A DNA stretch of 64,000 nt from Juglans regia (taxonomy: Eukaryota > Streptophyta > Magnoliopsida > Fagales > Juglandaceae). The translations under genes were made by a program, and so were the position numbers. Positions within the stretch are counted from its first letter, which is position 1, and the number at the start of each line of letters is the position of its first letter. Shown piece after piece: positions 10,891 through 21,899 of the stretch. Below the pieces are notes generated by a model, which saw only the letters and a program-made list of their open reading frames with translations, did no database searches and was not told where the DNA came from. The DNA lies in assembly GCF_001411555.2 (NCBI RefSeq), contig NC_049905.1:15562586-15626585 (forward strand), read 5' to 3'.

Positions 10891-12184
10891 TAATCTTTAT
10901 TAGGAAATTTTTGATTTAGAGAGAATTTTATTAAATCTAGTTTTACAAGTACTTTAGACTCTTAGATACAATTATAATCTTTATTGTCAATAAAGTTCTA
11001 TAAACAACTTACACATTTGAAAAAAATTGGGCCCTTGCCTCTTCAAAGGATTATACCAAAACTTTTTATGAATACTGAAAAATTAAAATTTTCTATTTAT
11101 AATTTTCACATTAATTATATATTAAACTAATAATGAAAAAAAAAGAAGTATATTCTTAGAAGGAGAATAGGTAAAATAATTATTATATGTGATACTTTTA
11201 AAAAATAATAATGATATAATATCTTTTTTATTTTATTTATATTCTCCTTCTCATTGAGTTAATTAAAAATTTTTATTAGATATATATATATATAATTATA
11301 CTTTATATATTTTTGTAGGGGTCTTCTTTCATTAGGGGCCTTAGGCAATTGCCAAAGTGACCTAATAGAAGAGCCGGCACTGCAAACATGACGGTATATT
11401 TATACGGAAAAATGCTTAACTTAGTCACAAAATTATTTTGTAAAAGTAAAATTGTAAATTTATGCAGTTTTATATGATATATTAGATATGTAATATATCA
11501 GATTGTAAAATTATTTTTTCTAATTTATCACATTAATACACATCAATTTTTATAAATTTACTTTTATAAAAAAATTTTGTAGTTATAATTCTTCTCGTTT
11601 ATATATGATGGCATGTATCTATTTGCATGCACCTAAGTGTGTAATAGCTTACACAAAAAACACACTAGCAGCTAGCTACTAGCTAGACCAGGATGTTTAT
11701 CTTTAATAGTAAGATAGTTTGTGAATAGTAATGAAATGGTTTGATTAGGTTTAAATAGTGAGTTGAGATGAGATGAGTTGAAATGAAAGTTAAAAGTTGA
11801 ATAATATATTAGTAGAATATTATTTTTTAATATTATTATTGTTTTGGAATTTAGAAAAGTTGAATTATTTATTATATTTTATATAAAAATTTATGAAAGT
11901 TGTAATAATGAGATGTGATGAGTTAAAAGTGTTTTTCAATCTAAACTGAGCCATTTTATGGGATTTTGAGAAAATAGAGAAAAAAATTAAATAAAAATTA
12001 TTATAAAATTAAAATATTATTTTTATTTAGATATTTGAAAAAGTTGAATTGTTTTTTATTTAAATTTTTAAAAAATTGAAAAAATTGTAATAATTAATTT
12101 AAAAAAAACTATAATAATTAATTTGAAAATATTTATATTCGATTGATATTTACGAATATGAAATTTTTGAATTAGAAACTTTTT
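10891..12184. other. Gene-free AT-rich span, including one reverse-oriented MITE copy
   Basis: A copy of the abundant short MITE family lies in reverse at about 11,693-11,955 (GAGTTGAGATGAGATGAG and TTATTATATTTTATATAAA). The rest has no recognisable gene. Confidence 0.6.
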
Positions 12185-12190
12185 CCAAAG

Positions 12191-14071
12191 AACTCACTGG
12201 AAACTTGGTGGAGACAAAGGGCAAAGAAACACTGGCTGTCTGGGGGCGATAGAAACACTAAGTTCTACCATGCCTGTGTAAACCAAAGAAGGAAGCGAAA
12301 TTCTATTAACAGAGTTGTAGATATGGAAGGAACTCAGTTGTCAGAAAAGGGTGATATAGCTAAAGGTTTTAACAGGCTTTTTTCTGCAGTTTTCCTATCA
12401 TCAAAGCCCAGTCCAGCTAGCATCAATCAATGTACGCAAGGGGTTGTCCCAAGAGTGACTGACGTAATGTGCCAACAACTGGATAGGCCATGTACAGTTG
12501 AAGAAGTGGAGGTGGCTCTCAAGCAAATGTCCCCTTTCAAGTCTCCAGGACCTGACGGATTCAGTGCTAGTTTTTACCAGGCTCACTGGAAAATTGTTAG
12601 TCATGATGTCTCTAAGGCTGTTATAGATTTCTTCACTTATAGAAAACTCCCTAAAGGCTGGAACCACACTCACCTGGTCCTCATTCCCAAGGTAAAGTCC
12701 CCTACTTCATTGCATGAGTTCAGGCCTATTTCTCTTTGCAATGTGAATTACAAATTGATTTCTAAGGCTCTAGCAAATAGGATGAAAGGGATTTTGGGTA
12801 AGGTGATTTCCTGGAATCAAAGCGCATTTATTCCAAATAGGCTGATAACCAATAATATAATGGTTGCATACGAGTTACTTCACTCTATGCATTCCAAAAG
12901 GAAAGGAATGGTAGGTTCCATGGCCATCAAACTGGACATGTCCAAAGCCTATGATAGAGTAGAGTGGGATTTTTTAGTGGCCATGCTCCTTAAGTTGGGC
13001 TTTAGTCAAAATTGGACAGACTTAGTGATGGAATGTGTTAAGTCCGTTTCTTATTCTGTTGTTATCAATGGAGAGCTAGGTGAGGTTTTTTTCCCCTCTA
13101 GAGGGCTGAGACAAAGCGACCCCCTGTCACCTTATTTATTCCTAATTTGTGCTGAAAGCCTTTCCTCTATGTTGAATACAGCAGAATCAAAGGGTCTGAT
13201 CAGAGGAGTAACTGTTACACGAGGGGGGATGAAAATAAATCACCTCCTCTTTGCCGACGATTGCGTTATTTTTTGTAGAGCTATGCTTGTTGAGTGGTAT
13301 CTAATATATAATCTTTTGCGGCAGTTTGAGGAGGCATCTAGACAAACTTTAAACAAAGAAAAAACAAATGTTTTTTTCAGCTCAAACACAAAAAAGGAAG
13401 CAAGGGCTTTTATACTTCAGCAAGTGAATGGCTCTAGAAACAACAACTACAACACGTACCTTGGTCTCCCAACTCTGGTTGGGAGATCAAAGTATGAGAC
13501 CTTTAGAGGCCTAAAAGAAAAGATCTGGAAACGAATCAACAGCTGGAAGACTAAGTTCTTGTCCTCCGCAGGGAAAGAAATTCTTGTAAAGAGTGTACTG
13601 CAAGCTATTCCAACCTATACGATGAGTATCTTTAAATTGCCCGTACTGGTACAAAAAGAAATTGAGACTCTTCTGGCTAGGTTTTGGTGGCACCATAAAG
13701 GGGAAGGAAGAGGCATTCACTGGAAAACATGGAGCTCTCTGGGACTAGTAAAGAATTAGGGCGGTCTGGGTTTCAGGGACCTCAATAATTTTAATAAAGC
13801 TCTTCTGACCAAGCAAGCTTGGAGGCTGATGACAGATCCCCATTCGCTGGTGTCCAGAGTGTTCAAACAGAAGTACTTTCGGAAGTGTGATTTATTGGAG
13901 GCAGAATTGAAAGGCTCATCTTCTTCCTTTATTTGGAAAAGTCTTTGGTCTAGTTTGGAGCTGTTAAAGGAAGGAATTGTTTGGAGAATAGGCAATGGAG
14001 CTAGCATAAAAATTTGGAAGGATAAGTGGTTGCCAAGACCAGTAGGTCCAAACCCCTCCAAATACCCTTGA
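12191..14071 (+). pseudogene. LINE reverse transcriptase ORF2, RT and thumb part
   Basis: The RT domain begins upstream of the Met at 12,323 (frame containing TKFYHACVNQRRKR). Recognisable blocks follow in order: SPGPDGFSASFYQ, LVLIPKV, FRPISLCNVNYK, QSAFIPNR, IKLDMSKAYDRVEWDFL, LRQSDPLSPYLF and the catalytic box LLFADDC. An in-frame TAG at 13,757-13,759 interrupts the frame just before GGLGFRDLNNFNKALLTKQ, which is the expected continuation. The frame is lost at 14,071. In the intact family this enzyme copies LINE RNA at a nicked chromosomal target. Confidence 0.9.
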
Positions 14072-14084
14072 CCCAGATTCTAGA

Positions 14085-15293
14085 GTGGAAGTCCTAATGG
14101 ATACTGAAAATAGATCTTGGAAAAAAGATCTGGTGGCAGCAGTATTTAAGGAAGAGGAAGCTGAGTGTATTCTCACCATACCTATAAGTAATAGAGGCAC
14201 ATGTGACAAACGAATCTGGGCAGGCTCAAAGAAAGGAACCTTTTCGGTCAAGAGTGCCTATTTTCTAGCAACTTCACTCAAGGGGAGATACTCGGGGGAA
14301 GGCTCAAAAGAAGGGGGAAATTCTGAATGGTGGAAGGCTCTTTGGTGTTTAGAAGTCCCTGGAAAGGTAAAACTGTTCATTTGGAAATGCTTAAATAACA
14401 TCCTCCCTACCAAAGACAACCTTTTCAGGAAACAAATTGTTGATAACAACCTCTGTCCTATCAGTAGAAGAGAGGTGGAGACCTCTGTGCATATTATCTG
14501 GGTTTGTCCCGCTGCAGCTGATGTGTGGGGAGGGGAAAATAGTGCTTTTAGCAAATGGAGGAGACATTATCCCGATTTTCAGCTCTTATGGTCAGATTTG
14601 GTCAATTTACTTACTAAGGAGAACCTCGAACTGGCTTTAGTCCTTATGTATCATTTATGGGCCAGGAGGAACGCATTCATATTCCAAAATCAATTCTCCC
14701 AACCAGGTTCAGTTTCAGCAAAGGCTCAGGCTGAGCTCTCTTCGTTCCATGAGTGCAATACAGTCAACAAGATCAGAGTTGAAGACAGCATCAGGAAAGG
14801 GTCGACTACAATTTGGAAGCCTCCGGACCAGCCTTTTGTAAAAGTCAACTTTGATGCAGCTTTTAACAAGACCAATGGTAGAATGGGGATGGGGATAGTA
14901 ATTAGAGACCATGCAGGTAATTTACAAGACTCTTTGACAGCCTCGAGAGATAATACTATCTCAGTCTTTCAAGTCGAATGAGTAACTCTTTATAGGGCTA
15001 TAGATTTATGCCTTGAGCTAGGATTGCACCACGTTATTTTTGAAGGAGATGCCAAAATGGTCATTGATGCGGTAATTTCCAAAAAAGAAGACAACACGTG
15101 GTTGGGACAATTGACAGAGGACCTGAATTTCGTTCATAAACAAGCAATTGAATTTCGTTCATAAACAAGCAAACAAAGTTGCTCATATTACAGCTCAACT
15201 AGCTATTTCAAATGTTATTGATTGTTTTTGGTTAAATGATGGCCCTCCAGAGGTCAAAAGTATGATTTTGAAAGATGTAATTTGTTCGGTGTA
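14085..15293 (+). pseudogene. LINE ORF2 C-terminal part: zf-RVT and RNase H
   Basis: This follows the previous segment after a +1 frame change. It contains a zf-RVT region (WWKALWCLEVPGKVKLFIW, then PTKDNLFRK, CPISRREVETSVHIIWVCP) and an RNase H domain starting KVNFDAAFNKTNGRMGMG. A TGA at 14,979-14,981 cuts the RNase H; the frame then resumes (YRAIDLCLELGLHHVIFEGD). A 25-bp tandem duplication (GAATTTCGTTCATAAACAAG..) at about 15,124-15,173 breaks the last part (HKQANKVAH). RNase H fused to plant L1-like ORF2 is known and marks this copy as a different lineage from the LINE pieces inside the BSL introns. Confidence 0.85.
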
Positions 15294-15339
15294 ATCATCC
15301 TTATGAATGAAATCTTTCCTTTCAAAAAAAAAAAAAAAA

Positions 15340-17805
15340 TTAGTTGGCTCTTTGAATCGTGGGATTGCATAAAGAAGTGTGGCCGAAATTGCATGGCTGT
15401 AATGGGCCGGATTATCCTGAAAATGTGGTTGTAATCGAGTCGATTGTATGCTGTGCTCATTTGGATTTTTGTGTTTTCCCAGATTTTTATAGTTTTGGTT
15501 TTTGTCCAAAAGTGATGGCGTTGGTTTCAAATGGTCTTCTATTTTTGTGGATCTTTTATTTGGTGATTATTTTTGGATGAGGCATTGGCCATTTTTTGTG
15601 TGTATTTCCTACATGATTGTAACATGCGATGAATCGGACACATGCTTCTCCGATTAGTTTTCATCAAAGTAGTCGTAATGAAAAGCTCCAGCATTTAAGG
15701 CGCAATGCAAAACTGCAAATCATCCTGTCTTTTTTCCTCGTGCCTACTTCTTATATTTATTTTTGTGATGCATCGCGCCATCTTTTTAGGGGCAAAACAA
15801 AAAAAAAAAATCAAAGAAATAGAGGAAGAAAGAAGGTTTTTCTTGTCGTTTGGTTCTTAAATCCATCTCAACTCATCTTAACTCATCATTATAACTTTTT
15901 ACAAATTTCAATATAAAATATAATAAACAATTTAACTTTTTTAAATTTTAAAATAATAATAATATTAAAAAATAATATTTTAACGATAAAAATAATAGAA
16001 TTAAGATAATCCAAGTTAACTATTTAAATAAAAAATAATGCAGAATATGGCACATAAATAAGTATAGCTGGATATGATAAAATTATGGATAAATAGTACC
16101 ATTTGTCATGAACTAATGCCAGGGTTGGGGGATGCATGTTTAGTAACTAAAATAAAATACAAAATTCTCATCTCATCTCATCATTACACCTTTTTTAAAT
16201 TTTCATATAAAATATAATAAATAATTTAACTTTTTTAAATCCGAATACACATTTTTTAAATTCCAAAATAATAATAATATTAAAACATAATATTTTAAAC
16301 TTCAAAACAAAACACAAAATTCTTATCTCATCCCCCAAACCTACCCTTGTCTACTTAAGTCTTGTTTAGATGTTGGGTTGAATTGAGATAAATTGAGTTC
16401 TTTATGAATAATAGTGAGTTGAGATGATGAAGTGAGTTTTGTAGAGCCGATCAAATATGAGTTTAGATGTGTTTTGATGTAAAGATGAATTTAGATATAT
16501 TTATGAAAAGTTAAAAAAAGTTGTGAGTCTTGTATGTAAAGAAGTATTAAGTTAAAAAAGTTATGGATCACACATATAACGAGGTTTTGAGTTAGATGAA
16601 TTTAGTGATTTGAGAGTTAGATTGTTGAATGTTAGACTCAACTTAAAATTAGATTGAACTGAATTGATCTTATTTCAATCCAAATTCCAAACGAAGCCTT
16701 AGACCCATCCTATACAAATTACAAAGCCCTAAGGCCCACCCTCTATACAAAGCCCTAAAATAAATTTTTATTTTAGTCTTTTTAAAAATATATATTTAAA
16801 AATCATTTCATTAAATAAACATTTAAATAATATTTCTGTTTCTTGATGCGTGCAAGACCTCATGATACTAGATTTTATATTTAATACAATGAATAATTTA
16901 TATTTTAAAATAGATGTTCCTAAGATTTTGCTGAATTGAGGCAAAAAGTTTACAACAAGCCTCATTTTAAATAGTTGTATCAAATATAAATTCATTTGGA
17001 AATTTTAAATGAAAACTCATTTTATTGAAAATTTTGAGATTTTATTTAAGATTTTAAAAAACACTCAATATAATGATTTATTTTATTATATTATAATTGA
17101 AAATAATTATTTAAATTTTATCTAATCGATTAGATGAGATGAATTGAGATGATTTGTAAATAATAGTGAGATTTATAAGTTGAGATGATTTTTAAAAATT
17201 TTATATGTTTGAATTGAAAGTGAAATGAGATAGTTTTAAGTTGTTGGAGAATAAAATAGATATGAGTCTCACAAAAGATTGTATAGTATTTGTAATACTT
17301 TTATTTTTATTTATAAATATATTTATAAATAAATAATAATAATTTTTTAATAAAAAATGGCCAATTTGTTTTTATAATAATATAAACCAACAGAAACCAT
17401 CTCGAAGTTGGATAAATGAGTGTTTGAATTAGAGAGTATTTTATCGTGATGAATTGAGTTGATTCTTAATCCAAACCGGGAATTCAAATGCCAAAAAAAA
17501 AATCTGCTTATTATTTTGCAGGAGAGAGATGTATCAAATCAACATGGAATCCAACAAATAGCACAGGATGTGTCTTCAATTAACGTTGTTCTAAATTTCC
17601 AATAACCTGTCCATTATGAAGACATTAAATTTGCAACAGTACAACCCCATTCCGAACAAATGTCATAAAATTCAAAGCTCCATTATGTGTGTAAGCATTA
17701 ATTGTACTTGGAGAGATATTTATGAGTGCGGTACTCATAATCAAAGCAAAATTTAAAGATATTTTGATGTAATTGCTCAATTGAACCTCTTTTCTTTAAC
17801 TTTAA
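15340..17805. other. Gene-free span with two short MITE copies
   Basis: Family MITE copies lie at about 15,846-15,990 (right end missing) and 16,160-16,345. The rest is AT-rich and includes further decayed MITE-like words (GAGATGAATTGAGATGAT). No gene recognised. Confidence 0.55.
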
Positions 17806-17809
17806 GTTT

Positions 17810-18190
17810 GAGATGAGTTAATAGTTAAAATTTAAATAAAATATTATTATAAAATATTTTTATAATTTTATTTTTATTTTTAAATTTTAAAAAAATTAAA
17901 TTATTTATTTTATTTTATATAAAAATTTAAAAAATTTATAATAATTAGATAAGATGAGAATGGTTGTAAAAATAAACGAGATCAAAGTTCAACTGAAATG
18001 TCGTTTAGATAACGAATTAAAATGAGATAAGTTTGGATGAAAGTTGAAAAATTGAATAAAATATTATTAAAATATTATTTTTTAATATTATTATTTTTTT
18101 AAGATTTAAAAAAATTAAATTATTTATTATATTTTATGTAAAAATTTTAAAAAATTATAAAGATAAAACGGATAAGGTAAAACACTTCTG
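17810..18190 (-). mobile_element. Two adjoining reverse-oriented copies of the abundant short MITE
   Basis: Copies at about 17,810-17,965 and 18,000-18,190 both carry the reverse-complement core (AAAATATTATTA, ATTATTTATTATATTTTAT) and the GATGAGTT/GATAAG edges. They are diverged and partly truncated. Confidence 0.6.
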
Positions 18191-18726
18191 ATAGCCGACA
18201 AGGGGGCATTGATTGGAGGATTCATTTATTAAAGCAAATTTCCATCTGACTCATTAATTGGAGGATTCATTAATCAAAGCAAAATTGCAAGTTGCAGCTG
18301 CTTTCTCAAAATTGTTGTCTTTAGTTTTGGATAAAAGTATTTAATTTTAGCCCACTGAGCAATCCTTTTCAGTCAGACATAAAAAGGTAAAAAGACTCAT
18401 TATCTATCTAATCTTTTCAAACTATATATAGCCCAATTTGTAATCACTTTTAAATTTATTAATTAATTTTAATCCTTACCACGACAAATTGCTAAAATAT
18501 TGAAATGTATGCTTGCACAAAAATCGATATAAATGCCCTTAATAAAAAATTATAAAATGATAAGAATTTTAAAAATAAAAACATAAAAAATAAAAAACAA
18601 CAATGTTTTCTGAAAAATCAAAACTATCAAATTTGAATAATGTTAAGTATAAACTCCAAATGCATAAGCCTTGCTTAATCCTTTCGTAAAAACGTGGGTC
18701 GCACTAAGAAAAAAGTGAGTTTTTTG

Positions 18727-18904
18727 ACTCGTTTGGATAGTAAGATGATTTTATATGATTTAAATAAAATATTAATTATTATTATTTTTATTATTTTAAG
18801 ATTTGAAAAAATATAATTGCTTATTATATTTTATATAAGAATTTGAAAAACTTGTAATGATGAGATGAGATATGATGGGTTGAAAGTATTTATGTATCCA
18901 AACA
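18727..18904 (-). mobile_element. Abundant short MITE family, reverse copy
   Basis: It begins ACTCGTTTGGATAGTAAGATG and ends ATTTATGTATCCAAACAGATT, giving matched inverted ends around the AT-rich core. About 180 bp, non-coding. Confidence 0.75.
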
Positions 18905-18954
18905 GATTACACTTTTTATAGTGTGGTCTATTTTTTTTATAAAAGGTATGTGTT

Positions 18955-19475
18955 CTGCCATGCGGGGGTAGGCCCCCCGCCCTACATCTAGGGCCTCTAG
19001 CGGGGGTGGGTGGTGGGGAGTGCCCAACCCTACCCCGCATTTGCCCCACCATGCCCCTCCCTGTCCCGCCCCCGCTTACATTTATATATATAAATATAAA
19101 TATATATTTATATTTTACAAATTGTGTATATATAAATATATATTACAATTTGTTAGATTTGTTCACAAAATATGCAATGACAAATTTAAAAAGTATACAG
19201 TTTAAAAACTAATATATTTCAATTTACATAAAATATGCACTAGCAAATTTAAAAATTATATATTTTTAAAATTATAGTCATATTTACAAAATTTAAATTT
19301 ATAATTTGGGTCTAAAAATATTTTTTTTTTAATTATTTTTAGACTTAGAAATATTTTTTAAATCAAGTAAAATGCAGTATTTTTTTAAGTAGACGGAGGC
19401 GGGGTGGATTGGGAATCCATCCCGCCCCTGCATCCCGCGGGCGGGGGACGGGAGTAAAAACTCCACCACCCCCTA
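18955..19475. repeat. Pair of GC-rich islands in AT-rich DNA
   Basis: About 120 bp at 18,955-19,080 (GGGGGTAGGCCCCCCGCCCT, CCTCCCTGTCCCGCCCCCGC) and about 80 bp at 19,390-19,470 (GGCGGGGTGG, GCGGGCGGGGGACGGG) are strongly GC-rich. They flank about 310 bp of extreme AT-rich sequence. Simple G/C-rich repeats of this kind occur in some plant non-autonomous elements. I cannot name the family. Confidence 0.55.
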
Positions 19476-19479
19476 TACG

Positions 19480-19595
19480 ACACACTAACATGTAATTTAT
19501 CATTTTTATTATTCTATTTAAATACACACATATTACTATATAAATATGTGTGTTTAAATAGAACGACGAAAATGTCAAATCGTATGTTAGTGTGT
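19480..19595. repeat. 116-bp foldback (long imperfect palindrome)
   Basis: The left arm ACACACTAACATG..TTCTATTTAAATACACACATA pairs with the right arm TATGTGTGTTTAAATAGAA..CATGTTAGTGTGT-like sequence read in reverse. The arms are about 55 bp around a short ATATAAAT centre. This could be a miniature foldback element; a transcript of it would form a long hairpin. Confidence 0.8.
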
Positions 19596-19599
19596 GATG

Positions 19600-21528
19600 T
19601 GGGGATACTAAGTAGCATTTCTAAAAAAAGATCACATAAAATTTAATCCACAAATTGACATGTCTTGATATGGTACATTATATTATAAAAATATTTTATT
19701 GAAAAATAAATCTAACGTATCAGATAAAGTCGTGTCATTTTGTGAGTTTAATTTTGTGAGATCTTCTTATGTATATATAACTTATCTTTAGATTTTCTAT
19801 GATTGCTTTAAAAATAGACATGAGAGATTTAAAAATTAGTGGATCTTATTGAATTCCATATTTATACATAACTTTCCTTTTTAGTTCATTCTTAAATCTC
19901 TCTTTCTAATTAATGATAAATATGTTAATTTTTTTTACTAAAAACGAGTAAAAAGTAAGAAAAAGTTCGAAGGATACCTAAAGGAGAATAGAAAAAACTT
20001 ACAAGTTCTTTTAATATAGATTAACTTTTAAGAATTTTAGATCAAAATTTATGTGTGTAAGAAAAATTTAATTTGGGACTATATTGTGAGTTCTAGTAAA
20101 ACCAATATTTTTATAATTTTTTGGATAATTGATTATTTTCTTAATTTTAAAGGGAAAAGTAAATTACTTTATGAATTTTTAAAATATATAACACAAAATA
20201 AATATTTTGTGAAAAGTAAAAATAAATTATCTTTTATCGATTTACACAAAAAATAGGAAATAGTCATAATACTGATAATTTATAGTTTTCTTACTTTTTT
20301 TTTTTTTTTGGTTACTGAAAGATTATGTTCTGTATAATTAAAATGCCTCAGAAAATTTGACATTAACTTTGATTAGGCGAACTTAAAATCATCTCAATTC
20401 ATTTTAACTTATCATTACAATTTTTTCAAATTTCAACACAAAATATAATAAATAATTTAATTTCTTCAAATCTCAAAATAATAATAATAATAAATAATAT
20501 TCTAACAATATTTTATCATTTCAATTCAATTCAACTCAATTCAATTTAACATCCAAACGCACTCTTATAAAATTAAAAAAAAACTACTAAAACTTCGAAA
20601 GTAATTAAGTAGCTATTTGCGTGTGAGGAAATAATCTGAAATATTCTATCTTCTTGGAAAAAAATAACAAAAAACAAAGAAAAATAAAAGAAAAGAAAGA
20701 AACAGCCCATCTGCTTGAAAACAAGCTTCTTAACTAATTACAGCATCGATCGAAAAGTTTAGTACAATGATTACTGAGCATGAATTTAATGGTCCTTGCG
20801 GTGCTTGCACTTAATAATAACGTGACAATAGATAATAATTTTTGTTATTAATATGGCTTTAAAAATAATATTAACCGAAAATTTCACACATTTATTTTAA
20901 AAAATAAATTTAATATTAAAAAGTGTATTTTATACATATATATATATATATATATAATTTTTTTGTTCTTTCTTTTTTGAAACTCCTTCGTCTTCCCCCT
21001 CCAACTCATTTCATGATTTCGTCTTCCCTCCAACTGGCCGAAATCAAAGGGACTAAACAGTCGAAGTCATCCCTTGGATCGTGTGCCAATTTGTGAATGT
21101 ATGCTGCATAATTACTCTATATTCCCTCCCTGTCCCTTGGATTGTCTTTCCTCCAAACAGCCGAAGCCGAAGTCGTCCCTTGGATCTTGTTTTCTCACTC
21201 ACTTGGAGAAAAACATAACCAGACCACCTATTTTCTCTCTTTCTTTTTGACATCTTCTACAACCCACCAAACAAAGTCAAGAGAGAAGAAAAATCCAATT
21301 TTCTCTTCTGTCCTTTAGTGCATTGGATTTGTGGGTTTTCGGCTACTATTTGTTGGTTTTTCTGAAACACAGACAACTATTACCTTTCTGGGTTTTTTCT
21401 TTTTTTTTTTTTTAATAAAACACATCCTTTTAGACAATAATATTTTTCAATATGATTCCAGATTTTAGAAAATGGGATTTTCTTATTCTCTGTGATATAT
21501 GTTCGTTTCTGTGACTGTTGACGGGTTG
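19600..21528. other. Gene-free AT-rich span with one MITE copy
   Basis: A family MITE copy lies at about 20,372-20,572 (CATCTCAATTCATTTTAACT, ending AACATCCAAACGCACTCTTA). From about 20,980 the composition becomes gene-like (CTTCCCTCCAACTGGCCGAA, repeated CCTTGGATC phrases) and leads into the RhoGDI pseudogene, so this may be its 5' UTR or upstream region. Confidence 0.5.
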
Positions 21529-21800
21529 ATGTTTTCTGCCGTTGGAGTTACTTCAAGTTCTAAGAATTACGTCATGGCCGGGTTTATGAAAACATGGAGG
21601 GAGGGGAAGACAGTAAAAGAGAAACAGTGGAAGCAAATCAAGAGGCTAATGCCGAGGGAGAGAGAATAAGCAAACATATGAGTGAGTCTTCTATGAATGC
21701 AACTGAGGAGGAGGAAGATGATGAGGGAAGCAAATTAGAGTTGGGCACTCTGTAAAATCTCAAAGAGCAGCTCAAGAAGGAAGATGAAATGAATGGGTTG
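21529..21800 (+). pseudogene. Rho GDP-dissociation inhibitor (RhoGDI) N-terminal fragment, frameshifted
   Basis: From the ATG at 21,529 the frame reads MFSAVGVTSSSKN, like the start of plant RhoGDI proteins. After a frame change near 21,575, a second frame (from ATG 21,594) reads GERISKHMSESS, then ATEEEEDDEGSKLELG and, past an in-frame TAA at about 21,753, NLKEQLKKEDE. Plant RhoGDIs have this order: a variable N-terminus, an MSESS/TEEE-D acidic stretch, then SK-LELGPQ-TLKEQLEKDKDDE. The immunoglobulin-like geranylgeranyl-binding domain that should follow is absent. Functional RhoGDI keeps ROP GTPases soluble and inactive. Here the frameshift, the stop and the loss of the core domain mean no function. 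The family call is from remembered motif order. Confidence 0.6.
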
Positions 21801-21899
21801 GAGGGGAAGACGAAAGGAGTTTCAAAAAAGAAAGGAAAAAAAATGCATGCCACGGTGGCATATTCATGTCAAGCGGAAAGCAAAAAGAGAAAGGAATAA

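Larger units (their letters stand above)
12185..15339 (+). mobile_element. 5'-truncated L1-type LINE with RNase H, poly(A)-tailed
   Basis: The element starts abruptly inside the region just before the reverse transcriptase; no endonuclease and no ORF1 are present. It continues through RT, a zf-RVT region and an RNase H domain and ends in a 16-base A run at 15,324-15,339. Truncation at the 5' end is the usual product of target-primed reverse transcription. I could not define a convincing target-site duplication; only a short AATTAG-like word recurs on both sides. The body is nearly intact, with only a handful of lesions, so the insertion is probably not very old. Confidence 0.9.
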
